A DNA stretch of 64,000 nucleotides, taken from CAYFQH01 sp964345215 (GTDB taxonomy: Bacteria; Bacillota; Clostridia; Christensenellales; Aristaeellaceae). The notes beneath the pieces were generated by a model. The model saw only the letters and a program-made list of their open reading frames with translations. It had not been told where the DNA came from and ran no database searches. The position numbers and the translations under genes were made by a program. Below, in pieces: positions 16,151 through 25,211 of this stretch. Positions within the stretch are counted from its first letter, which is position 1; the number at the start of each line of letters is the position of its first letter. The DNA is taken from assembly GCA_964345215.1 (NCBI GenBank), contig CAYFQH010000003.1, forward strand, positions 1 through 64,000, given 5' to 3'.

Positions 16151-18010
16151 ATGGAGACAAGAAAATTTCGCGCAAAAAAATGGATTGTTGTAGCGGTTGT
16201 ACTCATGGTTGTCAGCATGATTGGTGCTAATTTTATCCAAACCAGCGGCGGCAAAGTAGCCGTTAAGGATTTACGGTGGGAAACAACCCTGGGCCATCAA
16301 ATGAGCGGCCTCCTTTTTGTGCCCCTTGGGGCATCAGCCGAGGAACCCCGCCCGGCCATTGTAGTTAGTCATGGCATGTATAACAACAGGGAAATGCAGG
16401 ATTTAAACTTTGTCGAATTGTCCAGAAGAGGCTTTGTGGTGCTTTCGATGGACATGTTCCACCACGGTAATTCCGAAAGCTGGGGTACCTCCTCTGCCGA
16501 TATTGTGCCGGGGATGTACGAGGCTGTAAAAATGTTGGATTCTCTACCCTATGTCAATTCAGAAAAAATTGGCATCACCGGGCACTCCCTTGGGGGCATG
16601 TCCAGCAACATGGCGGTCAATTTAGACAATCAGGCGGATAAGCAGTTAATCAGCGCTGTGCTTCTTAACTGTGCCGACCCTACTTATACTGTTACTCTGG
16701 TTCCCGCAACAGATACCCAGCCTGCTCAGGTAGAATACAGCAATATTTACGGTACCAGAGATGTTGGGGTGGTAGCGGCCCAGTATGACGAATGGTTTTT
16801 TATCCAGGACGATGGGCAAGGGGGTAAGACCGCACCTAGGGACTATATTAAAAATAGCAACGCCCAATCTTTTTTATATTACGGCACCGACCCAGAGGGC
16901 AAAGAAGCCCGTTTAGCAGATACCGTGTATACCGATATGGTAGATGGACAAGAGGCCATGCGTGTCGCCTATACCCCTGCTATTATTCACCCTTGGTCCC
17001 ACTTTTCTGCAAGATCAACCCAAGCCACCATCGGTTTTTTTGAACAGGCTTTGGGAGCCCCAAATCCCTTAGCACCGACAGACCAGGTGTGGCAGTGGAA
17101 AGTTGTTTTTAACTTGATCGGGCTTATTGGCTTTTTTATTTTCCTGGTCAACTTTGCTATTTATATGGTCTTTACACCAGCATTTGCATCCCTTAGGGCT
17201 GAAAAACCTATGGAGCCTATGAACATTACAGGGAAAAAGAGCAAAGGCTGGTTCTGGGGTTCTTTACTTGCTGCTGCCATTTTTGCTACGGTGGTATATC
17301 TACCCATTTTGGATGGAGCAAAAGGCCATGTATCAGTTAAAGGGCTATGGCGGCAAAGCTCCCCGGCGGGCATTGGTCTATGGGCCCTGGCCTGCGGACT
17401 GTTTGCCATTGTAAGTATGTTTATTAACCACCGTATAGCCAAGAAAAATCAAACTGCGGTTAATTTAAAGGACCGGGGTGTATTCATTCCTTTTGGGAAA
17501 CTATGCAAAACCGCACTATTGGCCCTTATTGTACTGGTGGTATCCTACGGCTGGGTGTTTATAGCCGATTACTTCTTTAAAGTAGACTTTAGGGTGTGGG
17601 TAGTAGCGCTTAAAGCCTTTGAGGTAGATAAAATTGCTGTTGCCCTCTTCCCCAGCGCTATTTTCTTCCTGGTATTCTATATTGTTAACTCGGTAGCTGT
17701 AAACGGCTTTAACCATAACAACTTGTTCAAAAAAGAGTGGATGAATACAGCGCTGCTGGCCCTGGCAAATGGTATTCCTGCTATTGTTTTGCTGCTTATC
17801 CAATACATTTATTTCTTTATTACAGGGCATCTGTTTTTCTCTTATAACATGTACATTGTGTGGCTTTTCCCCATGGTTGTAACACTGCCCTTAACGGTGG
17901 TTATCAACCGCAAGATTTACCGCCAAACGGGCAACCCCTATCTGGCAGGCATTATCAATGGTTTATTGGTTACCATTATCAGCTGCGCCAATACTCTAAC
18001 TTGGCTGTAA
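16151..18010 (+). CDS. Membrane-anchored alpha/beta hydrolase with a C-terminal polytopic membrane domain
   Basis: 619 residues. A basic start and one membrane anchor (about residues 9-28) precede a dienelactone-hydrolase-like alpha/beta fold (about 40-310). The nucleophile elbow is GHSLG with Ser146; the oxyanion/HG-like segment is SHGMYNN and a candidate catalytic His is in IIHPWSHF. From about residue 317 onward there are about eight hydrophobic segments ending at the C-terminus. The domain order suggests an extracytoplasmic hydrolase tethered to, or feeding, a membrane domain. AGGAGG at 16139-16144 fixes ATG 16151. The substrate is not known, and no neighbour suggests one. Confidence 0.75.
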   Translation: METRKFRAKKWIVVAVVLMVVSMIGANFIQTSGGKVAVKDLRWETTLGHQMSGLLFVPLGASAEEPRPAIVVSHGMYNNREMQDLNFVELSRRGFVVLSMDMFHHGNSESWGTSSADIVPGMYEAVKMLDSLPYVNSEKIGITGHSLGGMSSNMAVNLDNQADKQLISAVLLNCADPTYTVTLVPATDTQPAQVEYSNIYGTRDVGVVAAQYDEWFFIQDDGQGGKTAPRDYIKNSNAQSFLYYGTDPEGKEARLADTVYTDMVDGQEAMRVAYTPAIIHPWSHFSARSTQATIGFFEQALGAPNPLAPTDQVWQWKVVFNLIGLIGFFIFLVNFAIYMVFTPAFASLRAEKPMEPMNITGKKSKGWFWGSLLAAAIFATVVYLPILDGAKGHVSVKGLWRQSSPAGIGLWALACGLFAIVSMFINHRIAKKNQTAVNLKDRGVFIPFGKLCKTALLALIVLVVSYGWVFIADYFFKVDFRVWVVALKAFEVDKIAVALFPSAIFFLVFYIVNSVAVNGFNHNNLFKKEWMNTALLALANGIPAIVLLLIQYIYFFITGHLFFSYNMYIVWLFPMVVTLPLTVVINRKIYRQTGNPYLAGIINGLLVTIISCANTLTWL

Positions 18011-18023
18011 AAATTGTAGCTAC

Positions 18024-18057
18024 AAAAAAGACCGGAGCGAAAACTCCGGTCTTTTTT
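18024..18057. terminator. Bidirectional rho-independent terminator
   Basis: AAAAAAGACCGGAG, a six-base loop, CTCCGGTCTTTTTT. It separates the rightward hydrolase gene from the leftward phosphoribosyltransferase gene. Confidence 0.92.
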
Positions 18058-18071
18058 AATGGGAATAAAGA

Positions 18072-18632
18072 TTATTTTAGCTCTTCTCCCCGAGCATTAA
18101 ATAGAGGTAAGTGCTCTAAAAAGATAATATCATCTCGTTTATGGGCAGCGCCTTCGGCTAAAATGGCCATACGGCCTGCAATAATGCCCCCGGCTTCCAG
18201 TACCAGCTGTTCTACAGCCTTGAGGGATTGGCCGGTGGAAATGACATCGTCAACCACCAAAATACGTTTGCCCTTCATTAAAGCGGCGTCGTCTGCATCT
18301 AAAAACAGTTGCTGCACATTGCTGGTGGTAATGGAACGCACCTGTACGGAAAAGACCTCCCGCATGTAGAGCTTAGCGGATTTACGGGCTAAAAAGTATT
18401 TGTTTTGTTTGCTTTGGCGGGCCATTTCATATACTAGGGGAATGCCTTTTGACTCGGCAGTAATCATATAATCGTATTCTGGCGCTTTTTCGAGCAGGGC
18501 TTTGGCACTGGCAATGGTTAATTCCACATCGCCAAAAATAACAAAGGCTCCAATATACAAATCGTCATTTACACGAGAAATAGGCAGCTCCCGTTTTAAG
18601 CCTGCAATGGTGATGGGATAGTTTTTATTCAT
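18072..18632 (-). CDS. Purine-type phosphoribosyltransferase (adenine phosphoribosyltransferase-like)
   Basis: 186 residues. The PRPP-binding loop VVDDVISTGQSL is clear, preceded by an AESKGIPL segment that resembles the apt/xpt group and followed by GGIIAGRMAILAEG. The enzyme should attach a base to PRPP in purine salvage. It differs from canonical Apt in its N-terminus and could prefer another purine; PurR-like regulators share this fold but carry an extra DNA-binding domain that is absent here. ATG 18632 is favoured over 18641 because AAGG directly touches the first ATG. It has its own promoter. Confidence 0.75.
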   Translation of the reverse strand: MNKNYPITIAGLKRELPISRVNDDLYIGAFVIFGDVELTIASAKALLEKAPEYDYMITAESKGIPLVYEMARQSKQNKYFLARKSAKLYMREVFSVQVRSITTSNVQQLFLDADDAALMKGKRILVVDDVISTGQSLKAVEQLVLEAGGIIAGRMAILAEGAAHKRDDIIFLEHLPLFNARGEELK

Positions 18633-18679
18633 AACCAACATCCTTTTTAGTGATATGGAATTTCTTTCTACCTCTTATT

Positions 18680-18707
18680 ATTATAGTAAAAAGGCCTAAA
18701 AAGTCAA
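18680..18707 (-). promoter_or_regulatory. Promoter of the phosphoribosyltransferase gene
   Basis: On the minus strand: TTGACT (18707-18702), 16-base spacer, TATAAT (18685-18680). The gene starts about 48 bases downstream of the -10. Confidence 0.7.
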
Positions 18708-18711
18708 TAAA

Positions 18712-18738
18712 GGGAGCCGGTTTTTTATGTCAGCTCCC
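18712..18738 (-). terminator. Probable terminator of the CvpA operon
   Basis: On the minus strand GGGAGC and GCTCCC flank a 15-base loop, followed by TTTATT. The stem is short and the T tract imperfect. Confidence 0.4.
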
Positions 18739-18782
18739 AAGTTATAATGATTTTATGTAAACGCCAGGCTATGGCCTCTGGA

Positions 18783-19490
18783 TTACAACTTTCGATTTAA
18801 AATGGATAAGATAAGGTTGCCATTGTTAAATACCGTGGCCAAAAGGCTGCCGTCAATCAGCTGGTCGAATAAATCCACATGAATAATAGTACTGGCCAAG
18901 GGGACCAAGGTGAAGATTAGGTAGCAAAAAAGGATGCCCCTTAAAAAACCAAAAGCACCGCCTAAAAGGCTGTCGAAATGCTTGAGCATGGGAAACTGAA
19001 AGACAGCTCTTAAAAGATTAAGCACAAGGGAGAGAACAATATATAAAACAATAAAGCAAAGTAAAAAACATAAAATATTGATGGAGGCTGACACGATGGT
19101 TTGCTTCATATAATCTTCTACTGTAGAGGCACCGATGGTTGCATATACTTGGTTTGTGATGTTATGGGCCAAGAGGTTGTTAAAGGGAAAGGGCAGGTTG
19201 GCATTTTGCAAGACACTGTCAAGGCTGCTTTGGGCAAGAGTAGCAACTTTTGTTAAGGAAAGCTCCAAATCCCCAATACGGGAGCCGGCATCGGTATAGT
19301 GCAGCAGGTTCATAACAATGCTTTGGTTATTTTGAATGGTGTTTGCAATGCTGGGGTAAACCAGGAAAGAGCCTAAAAAGGCTAGCAAGGCTGCTCCTAC
19401 ATTTAAAATGGACTGGATAAAGCCCCGATACAGGCCCCAAAGCAGGCTAATGGCGATAACGCCGAGGAGAAGATAGTCAACGATGTTCAT
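18783..19490 (-). CDS. CvpA-family membrane protein
   Basis: 235 residues. The N-terminus MNIVDYLLLGVIAISLLWGLYRGFIQSI is the signature of the CvpA family (colicin V production protein homologues), with four hydrophobic segments; the C-terminal GGAFGFLRGILFCYLIF matches the last helix pair. The molecular function is unsettled. A longer frame from 19559 is rejected because ATG 19490 has AAGGGAG upstream and the family start. A roughly 100-residue loop between helices 2 and 3 is predicted to be outside. It is cotranscribed with the beta-propeller gene upstream. Confidence 0.85.
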   Translation of the reverse strand: MNIVDYLLLGVIAISLLWGLYRGFIQSILNVGAALLAFLGSFLVYPSIANTIQNNQSIVMNLLHYTDAGSRIGDLELSLTKVATLAQSSLDSVLQNANLPFPFNNLLAHNITNQVYATIGASTVEDYMKQTIVSASINILCFLLCFIVLYIVLSLVLNLLRAVFQFPMLKHFDSLLGGAFGFLRGILFCYLIFTLVPLASTIIHVDLFDQLIDGSLLATVFNNGNLILSILNRKL

Positions 19491-19524
19491 AATATACTCC
19501 CTTCTATAAAAAACGAAACAGACC

Positions 19525-20646
19525 TTAGGGCAGTTTAATGGCATAAACCTGATCTGCAATCACAACAAGGGCGACCTTGTCGCTGGTAATGCCAATGAAG
19601 TCCGTTGGAGGAGAGGGCAGGCTAGGCATGTTGAGGGAGCTGAAGTGCTGCCCCCCGGCCTCGGCTTTATAGATATATTGCTCCCCGAAGGCATAGATTG
19701 ATTTTTCAACAACGCTGGCCCCAATACAGGCTGAGGGCAGTGTGTAGCGGGTATCACTGGTGCCTGTAATCAGGCGCAATTCTCCAATTTGGTCCCGAGG
19801 GCCTGTTTGGGCCTCTGGAGCAAAGAGCATAGATAAGCTACCCTTGGCAGGCAGGTACTGATCGATTAAGCGCCAACCGTAGATAAGGGCTGCTTCTTGG
19901 ATGTTCTCGGTACCTCGGTAATCGAAAGTGCGCATTTGCCGGGTATTGACCACCTTTAAGTTGGTATTATCATACAATACGGAGTATACCAGCGCATCGC
20001 CCAAAGAAAGGCTGCCAGTGTTTTTTTGCCCTACCTGAAAAGTCGTTAAGACATAATCGGGAACGGAGCCGTAAATATCAAAGGATAAGGTCCACATGTA
20101 CTTGCCTTCATCCCCAAAAAATCCCATGTTTAAAAGGGCATAGCCGCTGTAGGCGTTAATTTCCTGGTCGATGTGGTTGCCATTTAAATCGATAATATAT
20201 AAGTGGGGAGCCCCTTGTTCACCTGTTACAATGCCGACAAAATGAGTACCCACCGTGGCAAACTGAATGTTGCTGCGTAAGTTGTCGCTGTGGGTGGTAT
20301 TGCCGCCACTGTCAACTACATATATTTGGGTGTTTGACCAGGCTACAACGTTCTTCCCGTCGGTGTGAAAGCCTGCGTCCTGCCCTAACTGTACAGACCA
20401 GCGGACTCCGCCGCTGGTGGTTACACAGTGAAGAGACATGCCGTCGTAATAAAGTACATACTTTCCAAAGGGCTTTACTTCGTAACTGGCCGAAATGGAT
20501 AAGGGGGTAGCGGTAATGTCGGCGGGGGAGAAAATGTTTGACACAAGGCGAATAACAGCAATCAAAATAATGATGGATAGAATGCCCACAAAAAGGGCGG
20601 TGCGCCTGCGCTTACGGGCCAGGTCCTGTTGAAGGTGACGTTGCAT
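19525..20646 (-). CDS. DUF5711-like membrane-anchored beta-propeller protein
   Basis: 373 residues. A short basic tail is followed by one transmembrane helix (about residues 18-37), so the bulk is extracytoplasmic. The exported part consists of repeated beta blades with sequences such as KYVLYYDG, VRWSVQLG and HLYIIDLNG, resembling PQQ/WD-type propellers and the clostridial DUF5711 family that commonly precedes cvpA. No catalytic motif is seen. It is the first gene of the two-gene leftward operon with cvpA, 34 bases apart. A cell-envelope structural or sensing role is only a guess. Confidence 0.7.
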   Translation of the reverse strand: MQRHLQQDLARKRRRTALFVGILSIIILIAVIRLVSNIFSPADITATPLSISASYEVKPFGKYVLYYDGMSLHCVTTSGGVRWSVQLGQDAGFHTDGKNVVAWSNTQIYVVDSGGNTTHSDNLRSNIQFATVGTHFVGIVTGEQGAPHLYIIDLNGNHIDQEINAYSGYALLNMGFFGDEGKYMWTLSFDIYGSVPDYVLTTFQVGQKNTGSLSLGDALVYSVLYDNTNLKVVNTRQMRTFDYRGTENIQEAALIYGWRLIDQYLPAKGSLSMLFAPEAQTGPRDQIGELRLITGTSDTRYTLPSACIGASVVEKSIYAFGEQYIYKAEAGGQHFSSLNMPSLPSPPTDFIGITSDKVALVVIADQVYAIKLP

Positions 20647-20710
20647 GGCATACTCCTTTATATCAAAGTGCTGTTAAAGCAAGATGGCAATAGCATATAG
20701 AAACTATCTT

Positions 20711-20739
20711 ATTATAAACAATCCGGCCTAAGGCTGCAA
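20711..20739 (-). promoter_or_regulatory. Promoter of the DUF5711-cvpA operon
   Basis: On the minus strand: TTGCAG (20739-20734), 17-base spacer, TATAAT (20716-20711), about 65 bases ahead of the gene. Confidence 0.7.
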
Positions 20740-20769
20740 GGCGTTTCAAAAAATGTTGCATTTTGCCCC

Positions 20770-20786
20770 CTTGGCTAACTGCCAAG
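20770..20786. promoter_or_regulatory. Palindrome between divergent promoters
   Basis: CTTGGC-TAACT-GCCAAG, a perfect 6-bp inverted repeat, lies between the DUF5711 promoter and the glycine cleavage promoter. It may be an operator; no regulator can be assigned. Confidence 0.35.
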
Positions 20787-20811
20787 TTACTTTATTAACA
20801 GCCATATTTCG

Positions 20812-20841
20812 TTGACATAAAGCGCCCGGCCAGTGTAAACT
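20812..20841 (+). promoter_or_regulatory. Promoter of the glycine cleavage operon
   Basis: TTGACA (20812-20817), 18 bases, TAAACT (20836-20841), leaving a leader of about 110 bases before gcvT. No tandem glycine riboswitch pattern was seen in this leader. Confidence 0.6.
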
Positions 20842-20958
20842 AAGAGGTAGAACAAGCCTTTTAAAACAGTATCAAAAAAAATGAGGACAGAATCAAACAA
20901 AGACGATATTGTTAATTTATTAGCGAAAAAAATTAAACGATTACAGGGAGGGAGCAAA

Positions 20959-22053
20959 ATGGAAAAGAAAACACCACTGTATGATCTGCACGTAGCCCAG
21001 GGAGGTAAAATGGTTCCCTATGCAGGCTTTTTAATGCCTGTTCAGTATAAAACCGGGGTGATTGAAGAACATTTGGCTGTGCGCAACCGCTGTGGCCTGT
21101 TTGATGTTTCCCATATGGGGGAGGTTATGTTGCAAGGGCCCGATGCCCTTAAAAACATTCAACACCTTTTAACCAACGACATGGCCGGCATGGAGCCCGG
21201 GCAGGCACGCTATAGCCCCATGTGCAACCACCAGGGGGGCATTGTAGATGACCTGTTGGTTTATTATCTGGGTGAGGACCAATACCTGTTGGTGGTCAAC
21301 GCTGCCAACACTGATAAGGATGTAGCTTGGATTAAAGAACACTTGCTGCCGGGGGAGGTAACCTTTATAAACGCTTCGGACTCCTGGGGGCAACTGGCCC
21401 TTCAAGGGCCCCTTGCTCAGGCTGTTTTAGAAAAAGTGATTGAAAGCAAAGAGTTGATTCCCCAAAAATACTACCGTTTTAACCAAAATGTGATGGTGGC
21501 CGGGTGTAACTGCCTCCTATCCCGCACTGGTTACACCGGGGAGGATGGCTTTGAGCTTTACTGTAATAAAGAGGACACGGTAAAATTGTGGAACGCCCTT
21601 TTAGAGGCCGGCCATGAAGAAGGAATTATTCCCTGCGGCCTTGGGGCCAGGGATACCCTGCGCCTGGAGGCGGGCATGCCCCTGTACGGCCAGGAAATGG
21701 CCGATGACATTAGCCCTGTTGAAGCAGGCATCAGCTTTTTTGTAAAAATGAACAAAGATGAGTTTATCGGCAAAAAAGCCCTGGAAGAGAAAAAAGACCA
21801 GCCCCAGCGCAGGCGTATCGGCTTTGAAGTAACAGGCCGGGGCATTGCCAGGGAGGGGAATAAGGTTCTCCTTGGGGAAGAGGAGATAGGCACCGTTACC
21901 TCAGGTACTCTCTCCCCTTATAGCAAAAAGGCCATCGGTATGGCCTTGGTTAAGGAAAAACTGGCCGTGGACACCCCCATTGTTTTAGATGTACGGGGCC
22001 GTAAAATCGAAGGAAAGGTAGTAGCTCTGCCTTTTTATAAACGAAGCAAATAA
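20959..22053 (+). CDS. gcvT: Glycine cleavage system T protein (aminomethyltransferase)
   Basis: 364 residues. Transfers the methylene group from aminomethyl-lipoyl GcvH to tetrahydrofolate, releasing ammonia. Recognised from KTPLYDLHVAQGGKMVPYAGFLMPVQY, GLFDVSHMGE, QGPLAQ, RTGYTGEDGFELY, GLGARDTLRLEAGMPLYGQ and the C-terminal GTVTSGTLSP. A longer frame from 20881 would add 26 lysine-rich residues without a ribosome binding site; ATG 20959 has GGGAGGGAG upstream. First gene of gcvT-gcvH-gcvPA-gcvPB-lplA-lpdA. Confidence 0.96.
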   Translation: MEKKTPLYDLHVAQGGKMVPYAGFLMPVQYKTGVIEEHLAVRNRCGLFDVSHMGEVMLQGPDALKNIQHLLTNDMAGMEPGQARYSPMCNHQGGIVDDLLVYYLGEDQYLLVVNAANTDKDVAWIKEHLLPGEVTFINASDSWGQLALQGPLAQAVLEKVIESKELIPQKYYRFNQNVMVAGCNCLLSRTGYTGEDGFELYCNKEDTVKLWNALLEAGHEEGIIPCGLGARDTLRLEAGMPLYGQEMADDISPVEAGISFFVKMNKDEFIGKKALEEKKDQPQRRRIGFEVTGRGIAREGNKVLLGEEEIGTVTSGTLSPYSKKAIGMALVKEKLAVDTPIVLDVRGRKIEGKVVALPFYKRSK

Positions 22054-22086
22054 AAAACATTAATCAATAATGAGGAGGACACAAAC

Positions 22087-22464
22087 ATGAATTTTCCTAA
22101 AGAACTAAAATACAGCAAATCCCACGAATGGGTAAAAGAACTGGGCGAGGGTGTTGTGGAAATCGGTTTAACCGACCATGCCCAAGATGCTTTAGGCGAC
22201 TTGGTATTTGTAAACCTGCCCGAAGAAGGGGATCAGGTAGCCATTGGGGATGCCTTTGGAGATGTGGAATCCGTTAAGGCTGTAAGCGATGTGTACAGCC
22301 CTGTTTCAGGCGAAGTGACCGAAGTAAATGAAGAACTTTTAGATGCCCCCGAAACCATTAACCAGGCCCCCTACGATGCTTGGCTGGTGCGCATTAAAGC
22401 CGAGGAAAGAGAGGATCTTCTTGATGCGGCCGCCTATGAGCAATTTATTGCTGAGGAGGAATAA
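22087..22464 (+). CDS. gcvH: Glycine cleavage system H protein (lipoyl carrier)
   Basis: 125 residues. The lipoylated swinging-arm carrier shuttles the aminomethyl group between the P, T and L proteins. The lipoyl lysine is Lys64 in GDVESVKAVSDVYSPVSGEV, exactly as in the family. The ribosome binding site GAGGAGG precedes ATG 22087. It lies between gcvT and gcvPA, and the lipoate ligase needed to charge it is encoded three genes downstream. Confidence 0.97.
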   Translation: MNFPKELKYSKSHEWVKELGEGVVEIGLTDHAQDALGDLVFVNLPEEGDQVAIGDAFGDVESVKAVSDVYSPVSGEVTEVNEELLDAPETINQAPYDAWLVRIKAEEREDLLDAAAYEQFIAEEE

Positions 22465-22466
22465 AA

Positions 22467-23792
22467 ATGGGTCACTATATTCCAGTTAACGCCAATGAGC
22501 AGGCGGAAATGCTTAAAACCCTTGGCCTAAACGAGCCTATGGAGCTGTTTAAGGATATTCCGCAGGAGATGATTTTAGCCCCCGGGGCCTTAAACCTGCC
22601 TAAGGGCAAAAGCGAAATGGAAGTGAAAGCCTTTATGGGGAGCCTGGCCAGGCAAAACAAGGTTTTTCCCGTTGTGTTAAGGGGGGCGGGGGCTTATCGC
22701 CACTATATTCCCGCTATTGTGCCCTATATTACGGCCAAGGAAGAGTTTTTAACCTCCTACACCCCTTACCAGGCGGAAATCAGCCAGGGCATTCTACAAT
22801 CTATTTTTGAATATCAAACCATGATCTGCGAGTTAACGGGCATGGATGTGTCCAACGCCTCGGTCTATGATGGGGCTACCGCTGCCGCGGAAGGGGTAGC
22901 CATGTGCAAAGAACGCAAAAGGCAAAAAGTAGTTATTGCCGGCAGCGCCCACCCCGATACCATTGCCACCATTAAAACCTACTGCCATGGCTCTGATACC
23001 CCTTACCAGGTGCTTAAAGCCCAAGATGGCCTGGTAACGCCCCAGGAGTTGGCGCCCCTTTTAGATGAGCAGACCGCCTGTGTTTACTTACAGTACCCTA
23101 ACTTTTATGGCAATTTTGAGCAAACGGAAGAAATGATTGCCCTGGCTCACAAGGCCGGTGCCAAAGTGGTAATGGGCTGTAACCCTATGGCCCTGGCTCT
23201 TTATAAAACCCCCGGGGAGATGGGGGTGGATGTAGCCGTTGGTGAAGGACAGCCTTTAGGGCTCCCCCTATCCTACGGCGGGCCCTATATCGGCTTTATG
23301 GCCACTAAAGAGGCCATGACCCGTAAACTTCCCGGCCGCATCGTGGGCGAAACCACCGATGTAGATGGCAAACGAGCCTATGTTCTTACCCTGCAGGCCA
23401 GGGAACAGCATATCCGCCGGGAGAAGGCCAGCAGCAACATCTGTACCAACCAGGCTCTTTGCGCTATGACTACCAGCGTATACATGACCACCATGGGACC
23501 TCACGGCCTTAAAGAGGCGGCTATGCAGTGTTTTCAAAAGGCCCATTACTTACAAAAACAGCTGGAGGAGGTTTGCGGCCTTAAACTTGTTAATGATCAA
23601 AAATTCTTCCACGAGTTTGCCACCGATGGAGGCAACAAAGGGGATGAAATCCTGGCCGCTTTAGAAACCAAGGGTATTTTAGGGGGCTTCCCTGTTAGTT
23701 CCAACGCCCTTTTATGGTGCGTAACCGAGGTTGTAACCAAAGAACAAATGGATGAAGCCATCACCATCATCAAGGAGGTGCTTGGGAAATGA
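22467..23792 (+). CDS. gcvPA: Glycine dehydrogenase (decarboxylating) subunit 1
   Basis: 441 residues. N-terminal half of the P protein, which decarboxylates glycine with pyridoxal phosphate. Recognised from HYIPVNANEQAEML, FRGAGAYRHYIP-like RGAGAYRHYIP, TPYQAEISQGILQSIFEYQTMI and the later QAREQHIRREKASSNICTNQAL. This subunit lacks the PLP lysine, which is in subunit 2. Two bases separate it from gcvH, and its stop overlaps the gcvPB start (ATGA), ensuring balanced synthesis of the split P protein typical of Firmicutes. Confidence 0.96.
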   Translation: MGHYIPVNANEQAEMLKTLGLNEPMELFKDIPQEMILAPGALNLPKGKSEMEVKAFMGSLARQNKVFPVVLRGAGAYRHYIPAIVPYITAKEEFLTSYTPYQAEISQGILQSIFEYQTMICELTGMDVSNASVYDGATAAAEGVAMCKERKRQKVVIAGSAHPDTIATIKTYCHGSDTPYQVLKAQDGLVTPQELAPLLDEQTACVYLQYPNFYGNFEQTEEMIALAHKAGAKVVMGCNPMALALYKTPGEMGVDVAVGEGQPLGLPLSYGGPYIGFMATKEAMTRKLPGRIVGETTDVDGKRAYVLTLQAREQHIRREKASSNICTNQALCAMTTSVYMTTMGPHGLKEAAMQCFQKAHYLQKQLEEVCGLKLVNDQKFFHEFATDGGNKGDEILAALETKGILGGFPVSSNALLWCVTEVVTKEQMDEAITIIKEVLGK

Positions 23793-25210
23793 AATTAGTG
23801 TTTGAACGCAGTACTCCGGGCCATCAAGTTACCATTTTGCCTGAATGTGATGTGTCTCAAATTGCCTTTGATGGGGATGAGCGGCAGGCCCCTTTACGCT
23901 TGCCTGAATTGGCCGAAACCGAAGTAAGCCGCCATTATACACAGCTCAATAAGCAAGTACATGGTGTAAACGACGGATTTTACCCCTTGGGCTCCTGTAC
24001 CATGAAATACAACCCCAGAATTAATGAACAAATCGCCTCCCTTGAAAGCTTTGCCGATATTCACCCCCTACAGCCTGAAAACACTGTTCTTGGCTGTAAA
24101 AAAGTAATGGAACTGGTGAAGGAGTACCTGTGTGAAATCAGCGGTATGGATGATTTAACCTTCCAGCCCTCCGCCGGTGCCCATGGGGAATTAACGGGCA
24201 TTATGCTTATTAAAGCCTACCATGAAGACCGTAAGGATTTTAAGCGCACCAAAATGTTGGTGCCCGATTCTGCCCACGGCACCAACCCCGCCACCGCCAG
24301 CATGGTGGGATACGATACGGTGCATATTCCCTCTAACGCCGAGGGCTGTGTAGATATCGAAGTGCTTAAAAAATCCGTTGGGGAAGATACGGCAGGCCTT
24401 ATGCTCACCAATCCCAATACCTTGGGCCTTTTTGAAAAAGATATTTTAGAAATCACCAAAATTGTTCACGATGCCGGAGGCTTGGTCTATTACGACGGGG
24501 CCAACTTAAACGCCGTAATGGGCATTGCAAGGCCGGGGGATATGGGCTTTGATGTGGTACACTATAATGTGCATAAAACCCTATCTACACCTCACGGCGG
24601 CGGCGGCCCCGGCGGCGGTCCGGTAGGCTGTAAAGAATGCTTGGTACCTTTCCTGCCTGCTTCCGCCATTGGCGAAGAAGTAGGGCCAAAGAGCATCGGC
24701 CAGGTACGCAGTTTCTACGGTAACTTTTTGGTGGCGGTCAGGGCCCTTACCTATGTCCTTACCCTGGGTAAGGAAGGCATTCCTCAGGCAGCTATGCAGG
24801 CGGTATTAAATGCTAATTATTTAATGAACGGCATGAAGAAAAATTACCAGGTGGCCTACGATAAAACCTGTATGCATGAATTTGTATTAACCTTATCAGA
24901 CATGAAGAAAAACTATGGCATCACAGCCATCGACATTGCCAAGGGGCTGCTGGATTACGGCATGCACCCCCCAACCATGTACTTCCCCTTAATTGTGGAT
25001 GAGGCTTTGATGCTGGAGCCTACGGAAACCGAGAGCAAGGAAACCTTGGATGAGGCTATTAAAGTCTTTGATGAATTGGCCCGGCTTGCTAAAAACGACC
25101 CAGAAAAATTAAAGCAAGCCCCCTTAACCACCCCTGTACGAAGGCTGGATGAGGTAAAGGCCGCCAGGCACCCTATTTTAAAATACTCTTTTGAAACCAG
25201 CGAGGAATGA
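23789..25210 (+). CDS. gcvPB: Glycine dehydrogenase (decarboxylating) subunit 2
   Basis: 473 residues. Carries the pyridoxal phosphate lysine (Lys263) in HYNVHKTLSTPHGGGGPGGG. Other family signatures are GFYPLGSCTMKYNPR, QPSAGAHGELTGI, DSAHGTNPATA and the MHEFVLT and PPTMYFP segments. With gcvPA it forms the active P protein, passing aminomethyl to GcvH and releasing carbon dioxide. It overlaps gcvPA by four bases, and lplA starts two bases after its stop. Confidence 0.97.
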   Translation: MKLVFERSTPGHQVTILPECDVSQIAFDGDERQAPLRLPELAETEVSRHYTQLNKQVHGVNDGFYPLGSCTMKYNPRINEQIASLESFADIHPLQPENTVLGCKKVMELVKEYLCEISGMDDLTFQPSAGAHGELTGIMLIKAYHEDRKDFKRTKMLVPDSAHGTNPATASMVGYDTVHIPSNAEGCVDIEVLKKSVGEDTAGLMLTNPNTLGLFEKDILEITKIVHDAGGLVYYDGANLNAVMGIARPGDMGFDVVHYNVHKTLSTPHGGGGPGGGPVGCKECLVPFLPASAIGEEVGPKSIGQVRSFYGNFLVAVRALTYVLTLGKEGIPQAAMQAVLNANYLMNGMKKNYQVAYDKTCMHEFVLTLSDMKKNYGITAIDIAKGLLDYGMHPPTMYFPLIVDEALMLEPTETESKETLDEAIKVFDELARLAKNDPEKLKQAPLTTPVRRLDEVKAARHPILKYSFETSEE

Positions 25211-25211
25211 T

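Noticed and set aside
17860..18369. A 169-codon plus-strand frame over the end of the membrane hydrolase and the phosphoribosyltransferase
   Set aside because: It is a shadow of two well-supported genes and runs through a strong terminator.
20842..20958. Glycine riboswitch before gcvT
   Set aside because: The leader is too short and lacks the conserved tandem aptamer cores.
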